From: Desulfobulbus oralis
GTDB lineage: Bacteria > Desulfobacterota > Desulfobulbia > Desulfobulbales > Desulfobulbaceae
DNA: 64,000 nucleotides
Assembly (NCBI RefSeq): GCF_002952055.1
Contig: NZ_CP021255.1
Location: forward strand, 2,488,001-2,552,000
Direction: 5' to 3'
Of the stretch, positions 52,601-63,403 are shown piece after piece (position 1 is the first letter of the stretch; each line of letters starts with the position of its first letter). Under the pieces are notes generated by a model. That model was not told where the DNA came from. It worked only from the letters and a program-made list of their open reading frames with translations, and did not search any database. Position numbers and translations under genes: made by a program.

Positions 52601-55600
52601 AAGGACTCGACCACGCCCTGCATGGAGTAGGACGTGAAGGCATCAGGAGTGGTACTGGCCAGAATTCTGCTTGTCAGTTTTTCGCCGTTATAGGTGGTCT
52701 CCACTATCTGGTCCACACAGTAGTCATCCAAGCGGCCATTGGGCACGCAGATGTCCGCCAGGTTTGTCGGGGTTTTCAGGCACAGCCCTGTGCTAGGATC
52801 AACGCCCAGTTGTCCTGCGATTGGTGTGCAGTCCTGCCGGTTGTGGCCGGCGCCATCCGACCACAGGGCCTGCACGGTGCCAAACCAACGCAGCTCCTGA
52901 TCATTGCCCACACTTTTTCGGGGCTGATAGTGCGACTGGTAAATCGCGCCCTCACCGCTACTGCTGCTGGGCGCCACCGCCGCAGAGGTTCCTGAGGCGA
53001 CCTGATCCAGCAAGGCGTCAAAAACTCGGGTCAACGAGTTTTCCAGCTCCTGCGGGTTGGTCGCGTAGAAATAGTTGTCCGGAATGCCATCGCTGCCAGT
53101 GCCACCGGTGGCGTTGTTCTGTGTATCCCACTTGCTGCTGTTGTCCGGCACCCGGCTGTCCTGCGGGTTGTTCTTATCATACTTGAATCCGCCGTACTTG
53201 GCCGCATACCATAAAGGTGACTCCAACTTTTTGGTCGCAGAGGTCCTCACTCTGTAGGTCTTGCGGGATGGGCCCTGCACAGAGCAGGTCGCAAAGGCTC
53301 CGTTTTTGGGGGTGCATTTACAACCGCCAATACCGTTTCCGGCACTGCAGTTTGGGTACCCGGCATCAACCCTTTCCTCGCGTACATACTGATTCATACC
53401 GCTGTGGGCATGGAAACCGTCCTCCGTGGTGCCACTGATGACATAGCCCAGGGCCATCTGGGGGCTGCCGGTCTGGCCATGCACCTGGGTGGTCATGGCA
53501 ATGGTGCCGGCATCGGCATCGTACTCGTAGTTCATGGTGCCCCACATGTCCATGTCGTAGTCACCGCCCTGCTCGCTATCCTCCCAGTTGACATAGGTCT
53601 TACCCATTACCTTGTTGCCCACGATCTCCTCGGACACAATCTTGAAGTCCACAATAGCGCAGTTGCCCGTTCTCTCGCCGTAGATCATGCGGCAGGCTGG
53701 CATAATGGTAATGCCCGATTTACCGCTGGCACTACCGTGCAGCGGCTGGGGTACCTCCACAATGGGCAGGCCCGAGGCCAGGGCCACGCCGTAGGTGTTG
53801 ACGTTCTGCTCATCCGGGATGTTTTGATTGACATCTGCCACGTGGGCGTAGTAGGCGAGACCTGCCAGGCGGTAGGAACCAAAGAGCCGCGGGGCCTCCG
53901 GGCAGAGACCACCGGCGCTGCCCAGTGAGGTCAGGGTTTTGGAGGTACAGAGCTGGTTGTTGTCGCCGACATCCGGGTTGCTGGGGTTGTAGGGCGTTTC
54001 CACGCTCCGCTGGCCAAAAAAGTAGTCAATATTGTACAGACCCTCGTGCGTGCCGACTTCATCGCTCATGGCGACCGTGTTTTTGTTGAAGGCCGACCCC
54101 CAAAGATCTGTGGGTTTGAAGGCAGTGCTACCCTCGGTATCCAGGTTGTCAGCGTCGTAGGAAAGCACGCTGGAGTTGAAGGCCAGAACATGCAACTGAG
54201 CGCAGTAGTCCTCCTGCGGCAGCCAGTTGCGGTCATAGCTTTCTGGCGCGGGCAAGCCTGGGATAACGCCTGCGTCCTTTGTCGTCGTATATTCGTTGAT
54301 TACGCCTTTGTCACCCATGTAGCTGATGGCCTGGGCAAAAATTTCCGCAAAGGGGTTGCCCCAGTTGCGGCAGCGGCCATCCGCAGCAATCTCCCCCTTG
54401 GCGGTCAGCAAATAGGTACAGTTGTCCCCACTGCCGTAGGAGTTGCCGTAGTTGTAGAGAAAGCCCACTGGACGGTAAAGACTCCAGGCATTGATGATGC
54501 CCTCTCCGGTGCTCGGATTGCCCGGCCGGGTGCTGGCAAAGCTGGCCACCTTGGGAAAGGAGCCATCCGTATTGACATTCACTTCACTCTTCAGGCTCTT
54601 GATGTTGCGCACCAGCGTCCCGCCCTTGGTGTGCTTGTGATAGGAACCAGCGATCATGCCAAAGAAGATGCTGTCACTATCGCCGTAGCGCTGCAGGAGG
54701 CCAACGGGCTTGTAGTTGTCGTCACTGGTACCGTTCAGGCCGTCCAGACCGGGGTAGAGCTTGCACTTCTCCTTGGTACTGCCGGAGATCGCCGCCACCT
54801 CGTCACTGTCGATCAGATTGGGCACACAGGCCTGCACCCGCACGGTGTAATCGCCCTGCCCCAGTCTTTCCTCCCACTTCGGGGCATCGCGGTAGGCGTA
54901 AATGCCCGATCTTGACTCATCGTTATAATTGGACGTATTCTTTTGATTGTGGTAAGGCGAGCCATCGTACCAAACGAGCTGTACCAGCGAGCCGGATGCC
55001 CAGAGGGAGTAATTGCCGACCACAGTCTTCAGAACCGGTGGATCCTCCACCTTTTCCGAATATCCGCTATAGCTGGGCGGCACATCTGTGGTATTGCCGA
55101 AGGTGACGCCAAGCCGCTTTGACTTCTTCGTATTGCCGCAGGCGGACAAGTGTTCGTCATCACAGTAGTAGTACAGACCGCCAGCGCTCACAGGATGCGT
55201 GCTGCTTGCCAGCTTGAAGGGCGTCAACTTGGGCAGGTCGGCTCCGGAGTAGTGCTTGGCCCAGCTGTGCGCGTCATAGGGTAGATAGGTCCGCTCCAGC
55301 ACGGTTTCGGTGGGGCTGTCGACGCGGCGGTGACCGCCAAAGAGGATCTTGCGCACAACATCGATCCTCGCCATGGTGGCCCAGTTCAAAAAGTTACCAC
55401 TCCAGTAGTTGTCCGCAGCGCCGGTACAGTACTTGTCGGTGGTAAAGCTTTTCGGCACAAAGCGACCCTTGCCTGTATCATAGTCGTAGCACTTGTAGCT
55501 GTCAAAATAACCGTAGTAGTTAAGAGCGTTCTTGTAGGTGGTGTCGTTGCTGCCATCCTTGTCCAGATCGTTGAAGTCGTTGTAGGCCTTGAAAAAGAGC

Positions 55601-55854
55601 TGGTGGTCGTTGGATGTCGCGATCATCAACCTTGGCACTGCACCTTGCTGCACCAGATTGACCGGCATGGTGTTGAACTCAGTCATGCTGTGTTTGGCAC
55701 TGGCCTGTACTGCAGTGGATGACAGGACACAGAGCGTCAGAGCACCGAGCAGTCCGAGCACTGCTTTTGCCAAGCCAGGACGCAAGGGGCTGTCGCACGA
55801 GGCAGCGCCCGAAGCTCCAGTCAGAATATTTGATTGTTTTCCGAAGAGTTGCAT
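49603..55854 (-). CDS. pilY1: Very large PilY1-type pilus tip/assembly protein
   Basis: A 2083-residue exported protein starting MQLFGKQSN (GAGG five bases upstream), with a long signal region to about residue 52. A calcium-loop-like DLDKDGSND lies near residue 96 and NYWSGNFLNWATMARIDVVR follows. The C-terminal third has an EF-hand-like DSNRNGKVDSGE near residue 1385. The PilY1 beta-propeller follows, from LGDVMHSSPAVVG near 1460 through VVYAGANDGLLHAF. Between about 1050 and 1350 there are Ig-like beta repeats absent from shorter PilY1. It is about twice the P. aeruginosa length and closes the minor-pilin operon. Confidence 0.9.
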   Translation of the reverse strand: MQLFGKQSNILTGASGAASCDSPLRPGLAKAVLGLLGALTLCVLSSTAVQASAKHSMTEFNTMPVNLVQQGAVPRLMIATSNDHQLFFKAYNDFNDLDKDGSNDTTYKNALNYYGYFDSYKCYDYDTGKGRFVPKSFTTDKYCTGAADNYWSGNFLNWATMARIDVVRKILFGGHRRVDSPTETVLERTYLPYDAHSWAKHYSGADLPKLTPFKLASSTHPVSAGGLYYYCDDEHLSACGNTKKSKRLGVTFGNTTDVPPSYSGYSEKVEDPPVLKTVVGNYSLWASGSLVQLVWYDGSPYHNQKNTSNYNDESRSGIYAYRDAPKWEERLGQGDYTVRVQACVPNLIDSDEVAAISGSTKEKCKLYPGLDGLNGTSDDNYKPVGLLQRYGDSDSIFFGMIAGSYHKHTKGGTLVRNIKSLKSEVNVNTDGSFPKVASFASTRPGNPSTGEGIINAWSLYRPVGFLYNYGNSYGSGDNCTYLLTAKGEIAADGRCRNWGNPFAEIFAQAISYMGDKGVINEYTTTKDAGVIPGLPAPESYDRNWLPQEDYCAQLHVLAFNSSVLSYDADNLDTEGSTAFKPTDLWGSAFNKNTVAMSDEVGTHEGLYNIDYFFGQRSVETPYNPSNPDVGDNNQLCTSKTLTSLGSAGGLCPEAPRLFGSYRLAGLAYYAHVADVNQNIPDEQNVNTYGVALASGLPIVEVPQPLHGSASGKSGITIMPACRMIYGERTGNCAIVDFKIVSEEIVGNKVMGKTYVNWEDSEQGGDYDMDMWGTMNYEYDADAGTIAMTTQVHGQTGSPQMALGYVISGTTEDGFHAHSGMNQYVREERVDAGYPNCSAGNGIGGCKCTPKNGAFATCSVQGPSRKTYRVRTSATKKLESPLWYAAKYGGFKYDKNNPQDSRVPDNSSKWDTQNNATGGTGSDGIPDNYFYATNPQELENSLTRVFDALLDQVASGTSAAVAPSSSSGEGAIYQSHYQPRKSVGNDQELRWFGTVQALWSDGAGHNRQDCTPIAGQLGVDPSTGLCLKTPTNLADICVPNGRLDDYCVDQIVETTYNGEKLTSRILASTTPDAFTSYSMQGVVESFDASTGQVLMVPNSMEGNITYDANEGTLTLEPYSLSATVTDYNPETGVANITIDDVSKGPAGVTASEWYVTTAAGAGRGTTSSSLAFTSGASATITLEPAGDWLVNWKVAPTYDADGNITAAGTIAPTTITLETKRRVGPNGSVFKSWQVECLAGSGSGAISGIDLTLDNFTSQSDIVVSSEPGSELTGCTMARFSSYNMQGTAGTNIDSWSVTNLSQGRTGTSNTPLTLANSGSKTFTVTPKLAWLAAGDVVQAASYESIPINSENVSYIWNAEKQLYLDGVTVTTNRTWNTTAKTGRYIMTWVDSNRNGKVDSGEYLPFETGLLTSASDALKFFDVADLQEAKDVINYVRGEEISGTRTRTIPAAADGTSPSHILRLGDVMHSSPAVVGTPRENIDIIYGDRTYRAFRTRYLDRRTVVYAGANDGLLHAFNGGFYTTETLEAGTDKEQTLMKYSVSGTTPDGTAAVEHPLGAELWAYAPGNLLPHLQWLKAPEYGANTTHVSYVDGQPRIFDARIFSEDTDHPNGWGTLLVVGMGRGGGSMELTGFSPSYYTHSAYVVFDVTNPEKPPVLLGEIPLPDATFTTMYPAAVAFQDRGSATTCNGSACNDWYLLLGSGPTGIDYTSSQNAHVYLFDLSQLRTQTGVTPSTVPNGCSVQPIRNGADFKVLACDTRIANSFVGNPSVVDWQLDFKSDAAYIGVVASDASKKNATNNSADSGALLKLDFNNRADMSGWTLNTFLKTNLPVSAQPLAGIDKKRHKWIYFGTGRYWNMLDKLTADEHYLYGIKDPLATAEDKANAASTGAALPVLDADLLDVSGVDVYSDGALTSTVVGSSGTLTTFNELLGEAVNKAAGWKRKIPGLISHAAGAPSTRNLTRSALAGGVLFSTVFQPSSDPCKGLGQSALYGLDYRTGTANPKTLTLGAKTVNVHGVVRYLAKTFVLLGSGSAGGISISAGKDGGNNTVTVNTQLSTGSIEAVKAKTTEGVRSGRISWEEDNMD

Positions 55855-55868
55855 GATTTCCTCACTGG

Positions 55869-56519
55869 TTATTGTGCATATGGGGCCAACTTCGTACAAT
55901 CAGGTTTGCCTATGGTCTGAAGCACGGAGCTGTTCAAGCGCCAGTGCGTGGTGATCTCCGACCTGCTGCCCTGCAGCCCTCTGTGCTGTGACTTGATGGT
56001 GTAAATGCGGTGTTGGGCTCCGGCACTCCCTACCCCAAAGCCTTCATAGCCGGAAAGCTGCAACATACCGGTTCCTGCACTGGTCTTGGTTGTATAGTAG
56101 GCCAGAATGTTCGTGTGCGGCCTGCCCAAGTCGCCCAAATCGCCCTCGGGAAAATACTGGATGGCATAGTTTGTATCCGAAACGGCTTTTTCTTTTTCGG
56201 TCTTGAGTTCGTCTTCGTGCACATCGAAAAAGCTCTTGCTGGAAAACCTGAGCAGTTGCCCCACCCTGTTGCTGCTGAATCCGCCAGAGGTGGTGGTGCA
56301 GACGGCGTTGGCATAGAGGAGACGCTCGGCAAGCTGGGTGCCGCTGTCCGCTTCGTAAAAAGTTTTTTTGTGCGTGCGGTCATTGCTGGCGATGTGCACA
56401 TCGAAAATACTGGTTTGCGAGGCCCAGACGCCCAGAATGGTCAAGAGAATCAGCATCACCAGAGCCAAGACCAGCACAAAACCCTGTTCTGATCGATGGA
56501 TTGCAGAAAATCCTGTCAT
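55869..56519 (-). CDS. pilX: Minor pilin assembly protein, PilX-like
   Basis: A 216-residue protein with a prepilin-type N-terminus: SEQG before FVLVLALVMLILLTILGVWA. Asp and Thr follow in the PilX manner. The large globular part has single Cys residues at AVCTTTS and PDCTKL that may pair. The ATG at 56519 is preferred over the GTG at 56528. It sits between pilV and pilY1, the usual order. Confidence 0.82.
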   Translation of the reverse strand: MTGFSAIHRSEQGFVLVLALVMLILLTILGVWASQTSIFDVHIASNDRTHKKTFYEADSGTQLAERLLYANAVCTTTSGGFSSNRVGQLLRFSSKSFFDVHEDELKTEKEKAVSDTNYAIQYFPEGDLGDLGRPHTNILAYYTTKTSAGTGMLQLSGYEGFGVGSAGAQHRIYTIKSQHRGLQGSRSEITTHWRLNSSVLQTIGKPDCTKLAPYAQ

Positions 56520-56528
56520 GTCTCCCAC

Positions 56529-57044
56529 CTAGATATTGTCATTCTTCAGCAGATCAAAGACCACCGGCCGCCGCGATCCGGGGGCATTGTCCTGGGTGTG
56601 CGCCCGGATTTTTTTGATGCCCTTGATGGGAAAATCCTCGACCACGTTGTACGTCATCGTGAACCGGCGATCCTCGGTTTTTCGCCAGTGGTCGGCCGTA
56701 TTCTCGGCAACATTATCCAGGCCAAAGTTATCGGCAGACACGCCATAGTTGGGGTCTGTAGCGCTGGCATTTTTGTACTTCCTGATAGGCTTACCGTCTT
56801 TTCTCTTCGATATCAGTTCATCGTTGTAGATCAACTGCAACAGCGTCTCCAACTGGGAGGAGGAGTAGTTGGCCGCCTGGCTGAGACTGCCGGCAAAATA
56901 ATTGGTGCGTACAGATGAAATTTGCATACTGTACAGGGCAAAAATACCGATGGACAAGATGACCATGGCCACCAGCACTTCGATCAGCGTAAATCCCCCA
57001 TGATCGGTAAAGTGATAATTGTTTTGCATATTCACGTTCTTCAT
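56529..57044 (-). CDS. pilV: Minor pilin, PilV-like
   Basis: A 171-residue prepilin with the cleavage motif GG-FTLIEVLVAMVILSIGIFAL and the conserved Glu5. The block LYSMQISSVRTNYFAGSLSQ and the short globular domain fit PilV. Its ATG overlaps the pilW stop by ATGA, so it is coupled to pilW. Confidence 0.88.
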   Translation of the reverse strand: MKNVNMQNNYHFTDHGGFTLIEVLVAMVILSIGIFALYSMQISSVRTNYFAGSLSQAANYSSSQLETLLQLIYNDELISKRKDGKPIRKYKNASATDPNYGVSADNFGLDNVAENTADHWRKTEDRRFTMTYNVVEDFPIKGIKKIRAHTQDNAPGSRRPVVFDLLKNDNI

Positions 57045-57847
57045 AGATTCATATTCCTCAACTGTATCGTTGCAATGGCTACTCGCCTGCGGTAATGGCC
57101 TTGCCTCTTATCTGCCTTGATTTTGTTGACATATTTCGTCCATTCGTTGTTTTTGTCGTGTACCTTAAAGGTAGAAAGCTTCGAAGCAGGGAGAAGCGTA
57201 TCCATATCACCGTTAAAATCCGGATCCGGAAAGGGGGCCCGCATCAAAAGTGAAACGGTTACTGCCTTTATCCTGGCAAGATTTTTGCCTGCGTGTGCGG
57301 GATCGACATACCATCGATCGTCTATCAGATACATGAACTCCAGCGCTTCTATGTTGTTGGCCACCGGCTGCGGCCCGCCGCCGGCACCGCTCTCTCGGGC
57401 CAGGGCAGGCGGAGGAGCATCGGGGGGATACGCGGTCACCACCCCCACCCGGTTGGGATCGTACTTGGCGGCGATGCAGTAGGTCAGATCCTCGTCCAGC
57501 GTGGTGTCATCCGCCCCGGAAGCGGTTTTATACTTGCGGTTCAGGGTAAACTGCAACAGGCCCGGCTGCGCCTTGACGATACCGGCGCCCGCTTCGCCGG
57601 TAGGATCAAAACCCGCCATGCGCACCTCAGAGGTGATCGTGACCATGGCAGCGCGCACATTTTCCTGCAGTTCGACCAGTTGCTCCTGCGCGTTCTGCGT
57701 CCGCGACTGTGTCCGGTAGGCGAGAAAAATGGCCGCGCCAACAAAGGAGGAAATCAGGAGCGCCATAAGCAGTTCCACCAGGGTAAAGCCGGCCCGGCCA
57801 GTCAGCAGCATCCGCACGCCCTTTTCTGTTGTTCTCTTCTTTCTCAT
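57041..57847 (-). CDS. pilW: Minor pilin, PilW-like
   Basis: A 268-residue prepilin. The cleavage site is GRAG-FTLVELLMALLISSFVGA with Glu5. The QVELQENVRAAMVTIT-type block (here QLVELQENVRAAMVTITSEV) and RMAGFDPTG are signatures of PilW. GAGGA precedes the ATG. It follows the FimT-like gene by 12 bases. Confidence 0.88.
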   Translation of the reverse strand: MRKKRTTEKGVRMLLTGRAGFTLVELLMALLISSFVGAAIFLAYRTQSRTQNAQEQLVELQENVRAAMVTITSEVRMAGFDPTGEAGAGIVKAQPGLLQFTLNRKYKTASGADDTTLDEDLTYCIAAKYDPNRVGVVTAYPPDAPPPALARESGAGGGPQPVANNIEALEFMYLIDDRWYVDPAHAGKNLARIKAVTVSLLMRAPFPDPDFNGDMDTLLPASKLSTFKVHDKNNEWTKYVNKIKADKRQGHYRRRVAIATIQLRNMNL

Positions 57848-57859
57848 AGTCTTCCTCGC

Positions 57860-58402
57860 TCACTCGCCGCTTCCTGTAGAGCAGTTATACTTGTCGGCCA
57901 GCCGTATCCGGCCCGTCATGGCCAGCACGGCATAGACATCGCGTTCCTTTGTATTCGTCAGAGCAATGCACCCGCCCTTAGCCTTGGGCATGCCATTGGG
58001 TTTGAAAACCACCTCTTCCAGACTACTCCTGCCCTTACACATGGCCACAAAAGGCGGAAAGTCACCTTGGAGGATATTTATTTCCCCACCACCATCCGTA
58101 TCGACGTAAGATACCCGAAAGCTGCCGCCCTGGCCGTGGCCTCCTGCCGGTATAGAACTCCCACAGGTCACCGGCGTCAATCTGACCGTCACCGCAGTGT
58201 TGCGCTTGACAGCTTCCATTTTCGCCTGCATGAGCGCCTGGTACACTGTCCGCGCCCCTTCCCGCAGACGGACATTGGGCAACACGGCCATTAAGGCGGG
58301 CGTGGCAATCGCTGCTATAATGCCTATAATGGCAATGACCGTAATCAGCTCAACCAGCGTAAACCCTTTTCTGTTCATCCCGATGCGTCCTCGCCTGTTC
58401 AT
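57860..58402 (-). CDS. Minor pilin, FimT/GspH-like
   Basis: A 180-residue prepilin that leads the minor-pilin operon. The cleavage site is RKG-FTLVELITVIAIIGIIAA with Glu5, followed by LREGARTVYQALMQAKMEAV and the GspH/FimT C-terminal domain with Cys residues that may pair. Two starts are possible: ATG at 58402, with GAGG upstream, and ATG at 58378, which gives the more usual short leader MNRKG. A sigma-54 promoter lies about 57 bases upstream. Confidence 0.85.
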   Translation of the reverse strand: MNRRGRIGMNRKGFTLVELITVIAIIGIIAAIATPALMAVLPNVRLREGARTVYQALMQAKMEAVKRNTAVTVRLTPVTCGSSIPAGGHGQGGSFRVSYVDTDGGGEINILQGDFPPFVAMCKGRSSLEEVVFKPNGMPKAKGGCIALTNTKERDVYAVLAMTGRIRLADKYNCSTGSGE

Positions 58403-58458
58403 GTCTCTTGCCTCTCCTCGTCAATTCTGTACGAATTTCGCATCAATATATGATTTCT

Positions 58459-58476
58459 AAGCAAGATGCGTTCCTG
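58459..58476 (-). promoter_or_regulatory. Sigma-54 promoter of the minor-pilin operon
   Basis: On the minus strand CAGGAACGCATCTTGCTT. The invariant GG and GC are spaced by exactly 10 bases, and only two positions of the YTGGCACG-N4-TTGCW consensus are off. Two GTGTC elements lie upstream (58500-58504 and 58596-58600) and could be activator sites. The adjacent regulator has the GAFTGA loop needed for sigma-54. Confidence 0.72.
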
Positions 58477-58685
58477 TTGGAAATCCCTCCTCGAGAAACG
58501 ACACAACCCCCGAAAAATACATTATTTCTGCACTACAAAAACTGGGACGCCATCGCCTTGCCCCCTCAATGGCAATATGAAACTCTGCGCTGAATGACAC
58601 TTATTTTATAAACTAAGTTAATAATGGGCAGGTCCATGCATTGCCGCAAACCGCATACCAGCATGGCAAATTTCCCCGTGCAGGC

Positions 58686-60124
<1,439 letters not shown>

Positions 60125-60128
<4 letters not shown>

Positions 60129-61636
60129 GGCTCCCCCTGCCCGGCCACTTCGGGAATATCCTCTGCCGCCCCACTGGCTGTCCTGGCCAGCGGCAGCATA
60201 ATGTGCAGCGCCATGCCGCCCTGCTCGCGGTTTTCGGCCGCCATGCTGCCACCCATGGCCTCGACCAGCGAGAGGGAAACCGAGAGTCCCAGCCCGGTGC
60301 CGGCCCCGGGTGCCTTGGTGCTGAAAAAGGGATCGAAGATCTTGCCGGCATGCTCGGGCGCAAGCCCAGGGCCACTGTCTGCCACACAAATATCCAGCCA
60401 GTTCCTGCCCTCCCGCTCCACATTGCGGGTGCCGATCTCGATGCTGCCGCTGTCCGCGGCGGTGGCGCGGATGGCGTCCACGGCGTTTAGCAGGCCGTTC
60501 AGAAGGATCTGGCGCAGCGTGTCTCCGGAGGCCTCCACGCTGTCCTCTTCCGCCTCCACATGCAGAACGAGCGCAATGCCCCTGAGCATGGCCTGGGGCC
60601 GCATGGCCCTGGCAAATTCCGTCACCAGGGGGTTGACCGCCACCGGCGCCAGCACCAGATCGCCGTGGCTGCGGGCAGTCTGGAGCAGGGTGCTGATCAG
60701 AACGTGCATGCGCCTTGTTTCCTGCAGGGCATTGGTCAGATACTCTGCCCGCTCCTCAGGGCTGCAGTCCCCTGCCTGCAAAAGCTCCAGATAACCCTGC
60801 ACCACACCTAAGGGATTGCCGATTTCGTGGGCCAGCCCGGCTGCCAGCCGACCCGTGGCCGCCAGCTTTTCGGTACGGATCATCTCCTGCTGGTTGGCCA
60901 GCAACTGCCTGTTTTTCCGGGCCAGTTCGGCTGCCGCTGCCCGCAGGGCGGCCCTGTCCTGTTCCAGACGCCGCAGCATGCGGTTCAGATTGAAGGAGAG
61001 CCGGTGCAGTTCGCCCAGTTGCTGCTCTTCGGGAAAAGGGTGCGGCTCCAGCTCGCCTGCACACTCGGCCGTGGCCACCAGCTTTTCCAGGGGCCGCCGG
61101 ATGCGGCGGGAATAGCTGAGCCAGGCCAGGGTCGTGAGGATCAGCGTGTAGAGGCCAATATAGGCCAGCACAAAGTACTGGGCCCGCAGCACCTGCCGAA
61201 ACACGGTCCGCGAACCCTCCCGCTCGGTGATGATCAGTTGCTTCGGGAGTTGATCAGCTCTGTCCCGCAGCAAGTGCACCGCGAAAAGGCCGTTATGAGA
61301 TGCGAGCCTCAGGGGCGAGAGGCTGCCTTCCGGAGATGGGGCCAGGTGGGCAGGCAGGGGACAGCTTTGCGCCAGAACGCGCTGGCTGACTTCGTCCAGC
61401 AGATAGAGACAAAAGGCGCCATCAGGCGACACACGCTCCAGCAGCGGCCCGGCGCTCTGCCCGCCTGCCAGAGGAACGGCAAAACTGTTCAGGATGTCCT
61501 GCATTCGGGCAAGACGGGCCTGTGTCGCCTGATAGTACCAGAGCGAGGAGACGAAAAAATCGACCAACAGCATGGCCAGCAGGAGCAGGGTGCCGGTCAT
61601 CAGGGTCGCCTGGGCGCTCATGCTGCGCAGCCACAT
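60125..61636 (-). CDS. pilS: Membrane sensor histidine kinase, PilS-like
   Basis: A 503-residue kinase. Two transmembrane helices (about 10-33 and 154-176) enclose a periplasmic sensor domain. A HAMP-like linker and coiled coil precede the H box with His270 in GRLAAGLAHEIGNPLG. The ATPase has N box LLNAVDAIRA, G1 DSGPGL and GTGLGLSVS. Two periplasmic helices differ from PilS of Pseudomonas, which has six membrane helices, so the signal sensed may differ. GAAGGAAAG precedes the ATG; the stop overlaps pilR. Confidence 0.87.
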
Positions 61637-61672
61637 CTTTCCTTCACAGGTTAAGGTGAAAAGAGGCGGGAA

Positions 61673-62593
61673 TCAGGGTGTATTCGTTGTATCCTGCTGG
61701 AGGGGTGGAGGTTGGGATTCCTTACCCTGTCCCTCGTTTTTTCTCACATGCGCTCCCTTGCTGGGGAAGGGATCGAAGCGCACCACACCATCTTTGTAAA
61801 AATAGGTGTCGTAATAAGGGTTGGCTGGCATAACGGCAAGATGGCCGGTCAGCAACAGAGTTTCCAGCATAGGTGGATTTTTGCCAAATTCGCTTCGGTA
61901 ACGCGCCATGGCTTTTTCCAAAACCAGCACGCCCTCAAGGGCAGCGATCCGCTTCTGATACATCTTTTTTTCCGATTCCTTGTCTGTTGTGGCCATCATG
62001 CGCTGCAAAAAGTCTATGCCTGCGGCTGCATTTCCAGCCTCCGCCTCCAGGCGCGCGGCCAGAGTCGCCAACAGTGCAGGTCCTGCCGGCCGTTCCGCCG
62101 CTTGCTGGAAATAGCGGGACGCAGCGGCATTGTCTTTCAGAAAAAAGTAGTAATCAAAACCGATGAAAAAGGTGGGCATCCAGTGCCAGTTGCGCTTTGC
62201 ATGCACTGGCTCCAGCAGGGCAATGGCCTCTTGCGGCCGGTTTGCAGTCCAGGGCAAATAGGCCTGAATGGCGCGAAAGGTCGGCTCAAAATACACATCC
62301 AGGGCAGTCGCCACGGCAAAGGCCTTTTGCACCCGATCCCATTCCTGGGTACTGAGCGCATCCGCCCGTCCCCCAAGGGAAGCAGCAATATCCAGATAGA
62401 GGAAATCGGCACTCAGGCCGGAAAATTCACCGGCTGCCACCTGGTAGAAACCCACCGGCAAGGGTAGCGAGCGCATGGCAAGGCCAGCCCTTTCCGGGCT
62501 GCGCAGATCCCGCAACTGCCGGTTGGCCCAAACATAGGCAGTCAGCGACAAAATGAGCGTCAGAGCAAAAACAAGGGCGCTTTTCACTTGCAT
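61673..62593 (-). CDS. Membrane-anchored helical protein, possible PilG-type partner
   Basis: A 306-residue protein with one N-terminal hydrophobic helix (SALVFALTLILSLTAYVWAN) and then an alpha-helical, TPR-like body. The end is Pro/Gln rich. It lies 6 bases after the ABC permease gene and 36 bases before the kinase, so it belongs to the same operon. In Myxococcus the pil cluster has pilG next to the ABC genes pilH and pilI. By position this gene could be the PilG counterpart, but I cannot show sequence similarity. Confidence 0.75.
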   Translation of the reverse strand: MQVKSALVFALTLILSLTAYVWANRQLRDLRSPERAGLAMRSLPLPVGFYQVAAGEFSGLSADFLYLDIAASLGGRADALSTQEWDRVQKAFAVATALDVYFEPTFRAIQAYLPWTANRPQEAIALLEPVHAKRNWHWMPTFFIGFDYYFFLKDNAAASRYFQQAAERPAGPALLATLAARLEAEAGNAAAGIDFLQRMMATTDKESEKKMYQKRIAALEGVLVLEKAMARYRSEFGKNPPMLETLLLTGHLAVMPANPYYDTYFYKDGVVRFDPFPSKGAHVRKNEGQGKESQPPPLQQDTTNTP

Positions 62594-62599
62594 GGCATC

Positions 62600-63403
62600 T
62601 CACGACAGTTCCTTGCGGGAAAAAACGAAAGTAGTCAGGAGCAGCACCAGAACCGTGTAGGCCAAGCCGTATAACAGTGTACAGCCGGCCAGCGACGGCG
62701 CGAGCGTCAGGCCGTAGGCAGCGTGTTGCTTCAGGTCAAAGGCGGCCAGATTGGGCAGCAGCCAGGCCGCCCACTTCAAAAATACCAGCACCGGACTGGA
62801 GCTGTCGGCACCGATCGTGAGCAGGGTGATGACCCGCTCCAGATACTGGCCGGCAAAGTAGACACCCAGCGTAAAGAGTACGGCCAAAAATGTCGAGGTG
62901 GACAGAACGGCAAAGAGCATGGCGCAGGCCAAAAGCATCAGGCAGCCGGTAAAGTGAAAGAGCAACGCCAGCGCAAACATGCCCCAGCCGAAGTTCACTG
63001 CCACATAGGCTGGCCGAAAATGGGCAATGATCCACACCGACATGGCTCCGCCCCCCCCCAGAATGAATTCGGTCAGCAGCAGCAATGCGGCAAAGCCGCA
63101 GAACTTGCCTAATATGTATTCGTACCGGGCCAGAGGCCTGGCCAGAAAGAGAAAGACGATGCGGCGGTCGATGTCCCGGCCCAACTGGTTGATGCAGAGA
63201 ATAAAAATGATGAGCAGGGAACAGAGGGCAATGGCCGACATGCTGATATCCACCGCCACCTTGCTCAACTCGAAGTTGAAGGAATCGGCCAGGGTGAAGT
63301 TCAAACCAAAAATCGCGGCGGCGAAGCAGAGGATACTGAGCAGAATGCGGTTGCGCAGGGCTTCCTTGAAGGTAATGCCGGCAATCAGGGCAATGTTTTT
63401 CAT
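62600..63403 (-). CDS. ABC-2 type permease, possible PilI-type
   Basis: A 267-residue membrane protein with about six hydrophobic segments and the ABC-2 arrangement: N-terminal amphipathic start ITFKEALRNRILLSILCFAA, a cytoplasmic turn GRDIDRRIVFLFLARPLARY, and a final helix before FSRKELS. Its ATG overlaps the stop of the ATPase gene by ATGA. Placement beside pilSR suggests the pilus-linked transporter known as PilHI in Myxococcus. Confidence 0.82.
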   Translation of the reverse strand: MKNIALIAGITFKEALRNRILLSILCFAAAIFGLNFTLADSFNFELSKVAVDISMSAIALCSLLIIFILCINQLGRDIDRRIVFLFLARPLARYEYILGKFCGFAALLLLTEFILGGGGAMSVWIIAHFRPAYVAVNFGWGMFALALLFHFTGCLMLLACAMLFAVLSTSTFLAVLFTLGVYFAGQYLERVITLLTIGADSSSPVLVFLKWAAWLLPNLAAFDLKQHAAYGLTLAPSLAGCTLLYGLAYTVLVLLLTTFVFSRKELS

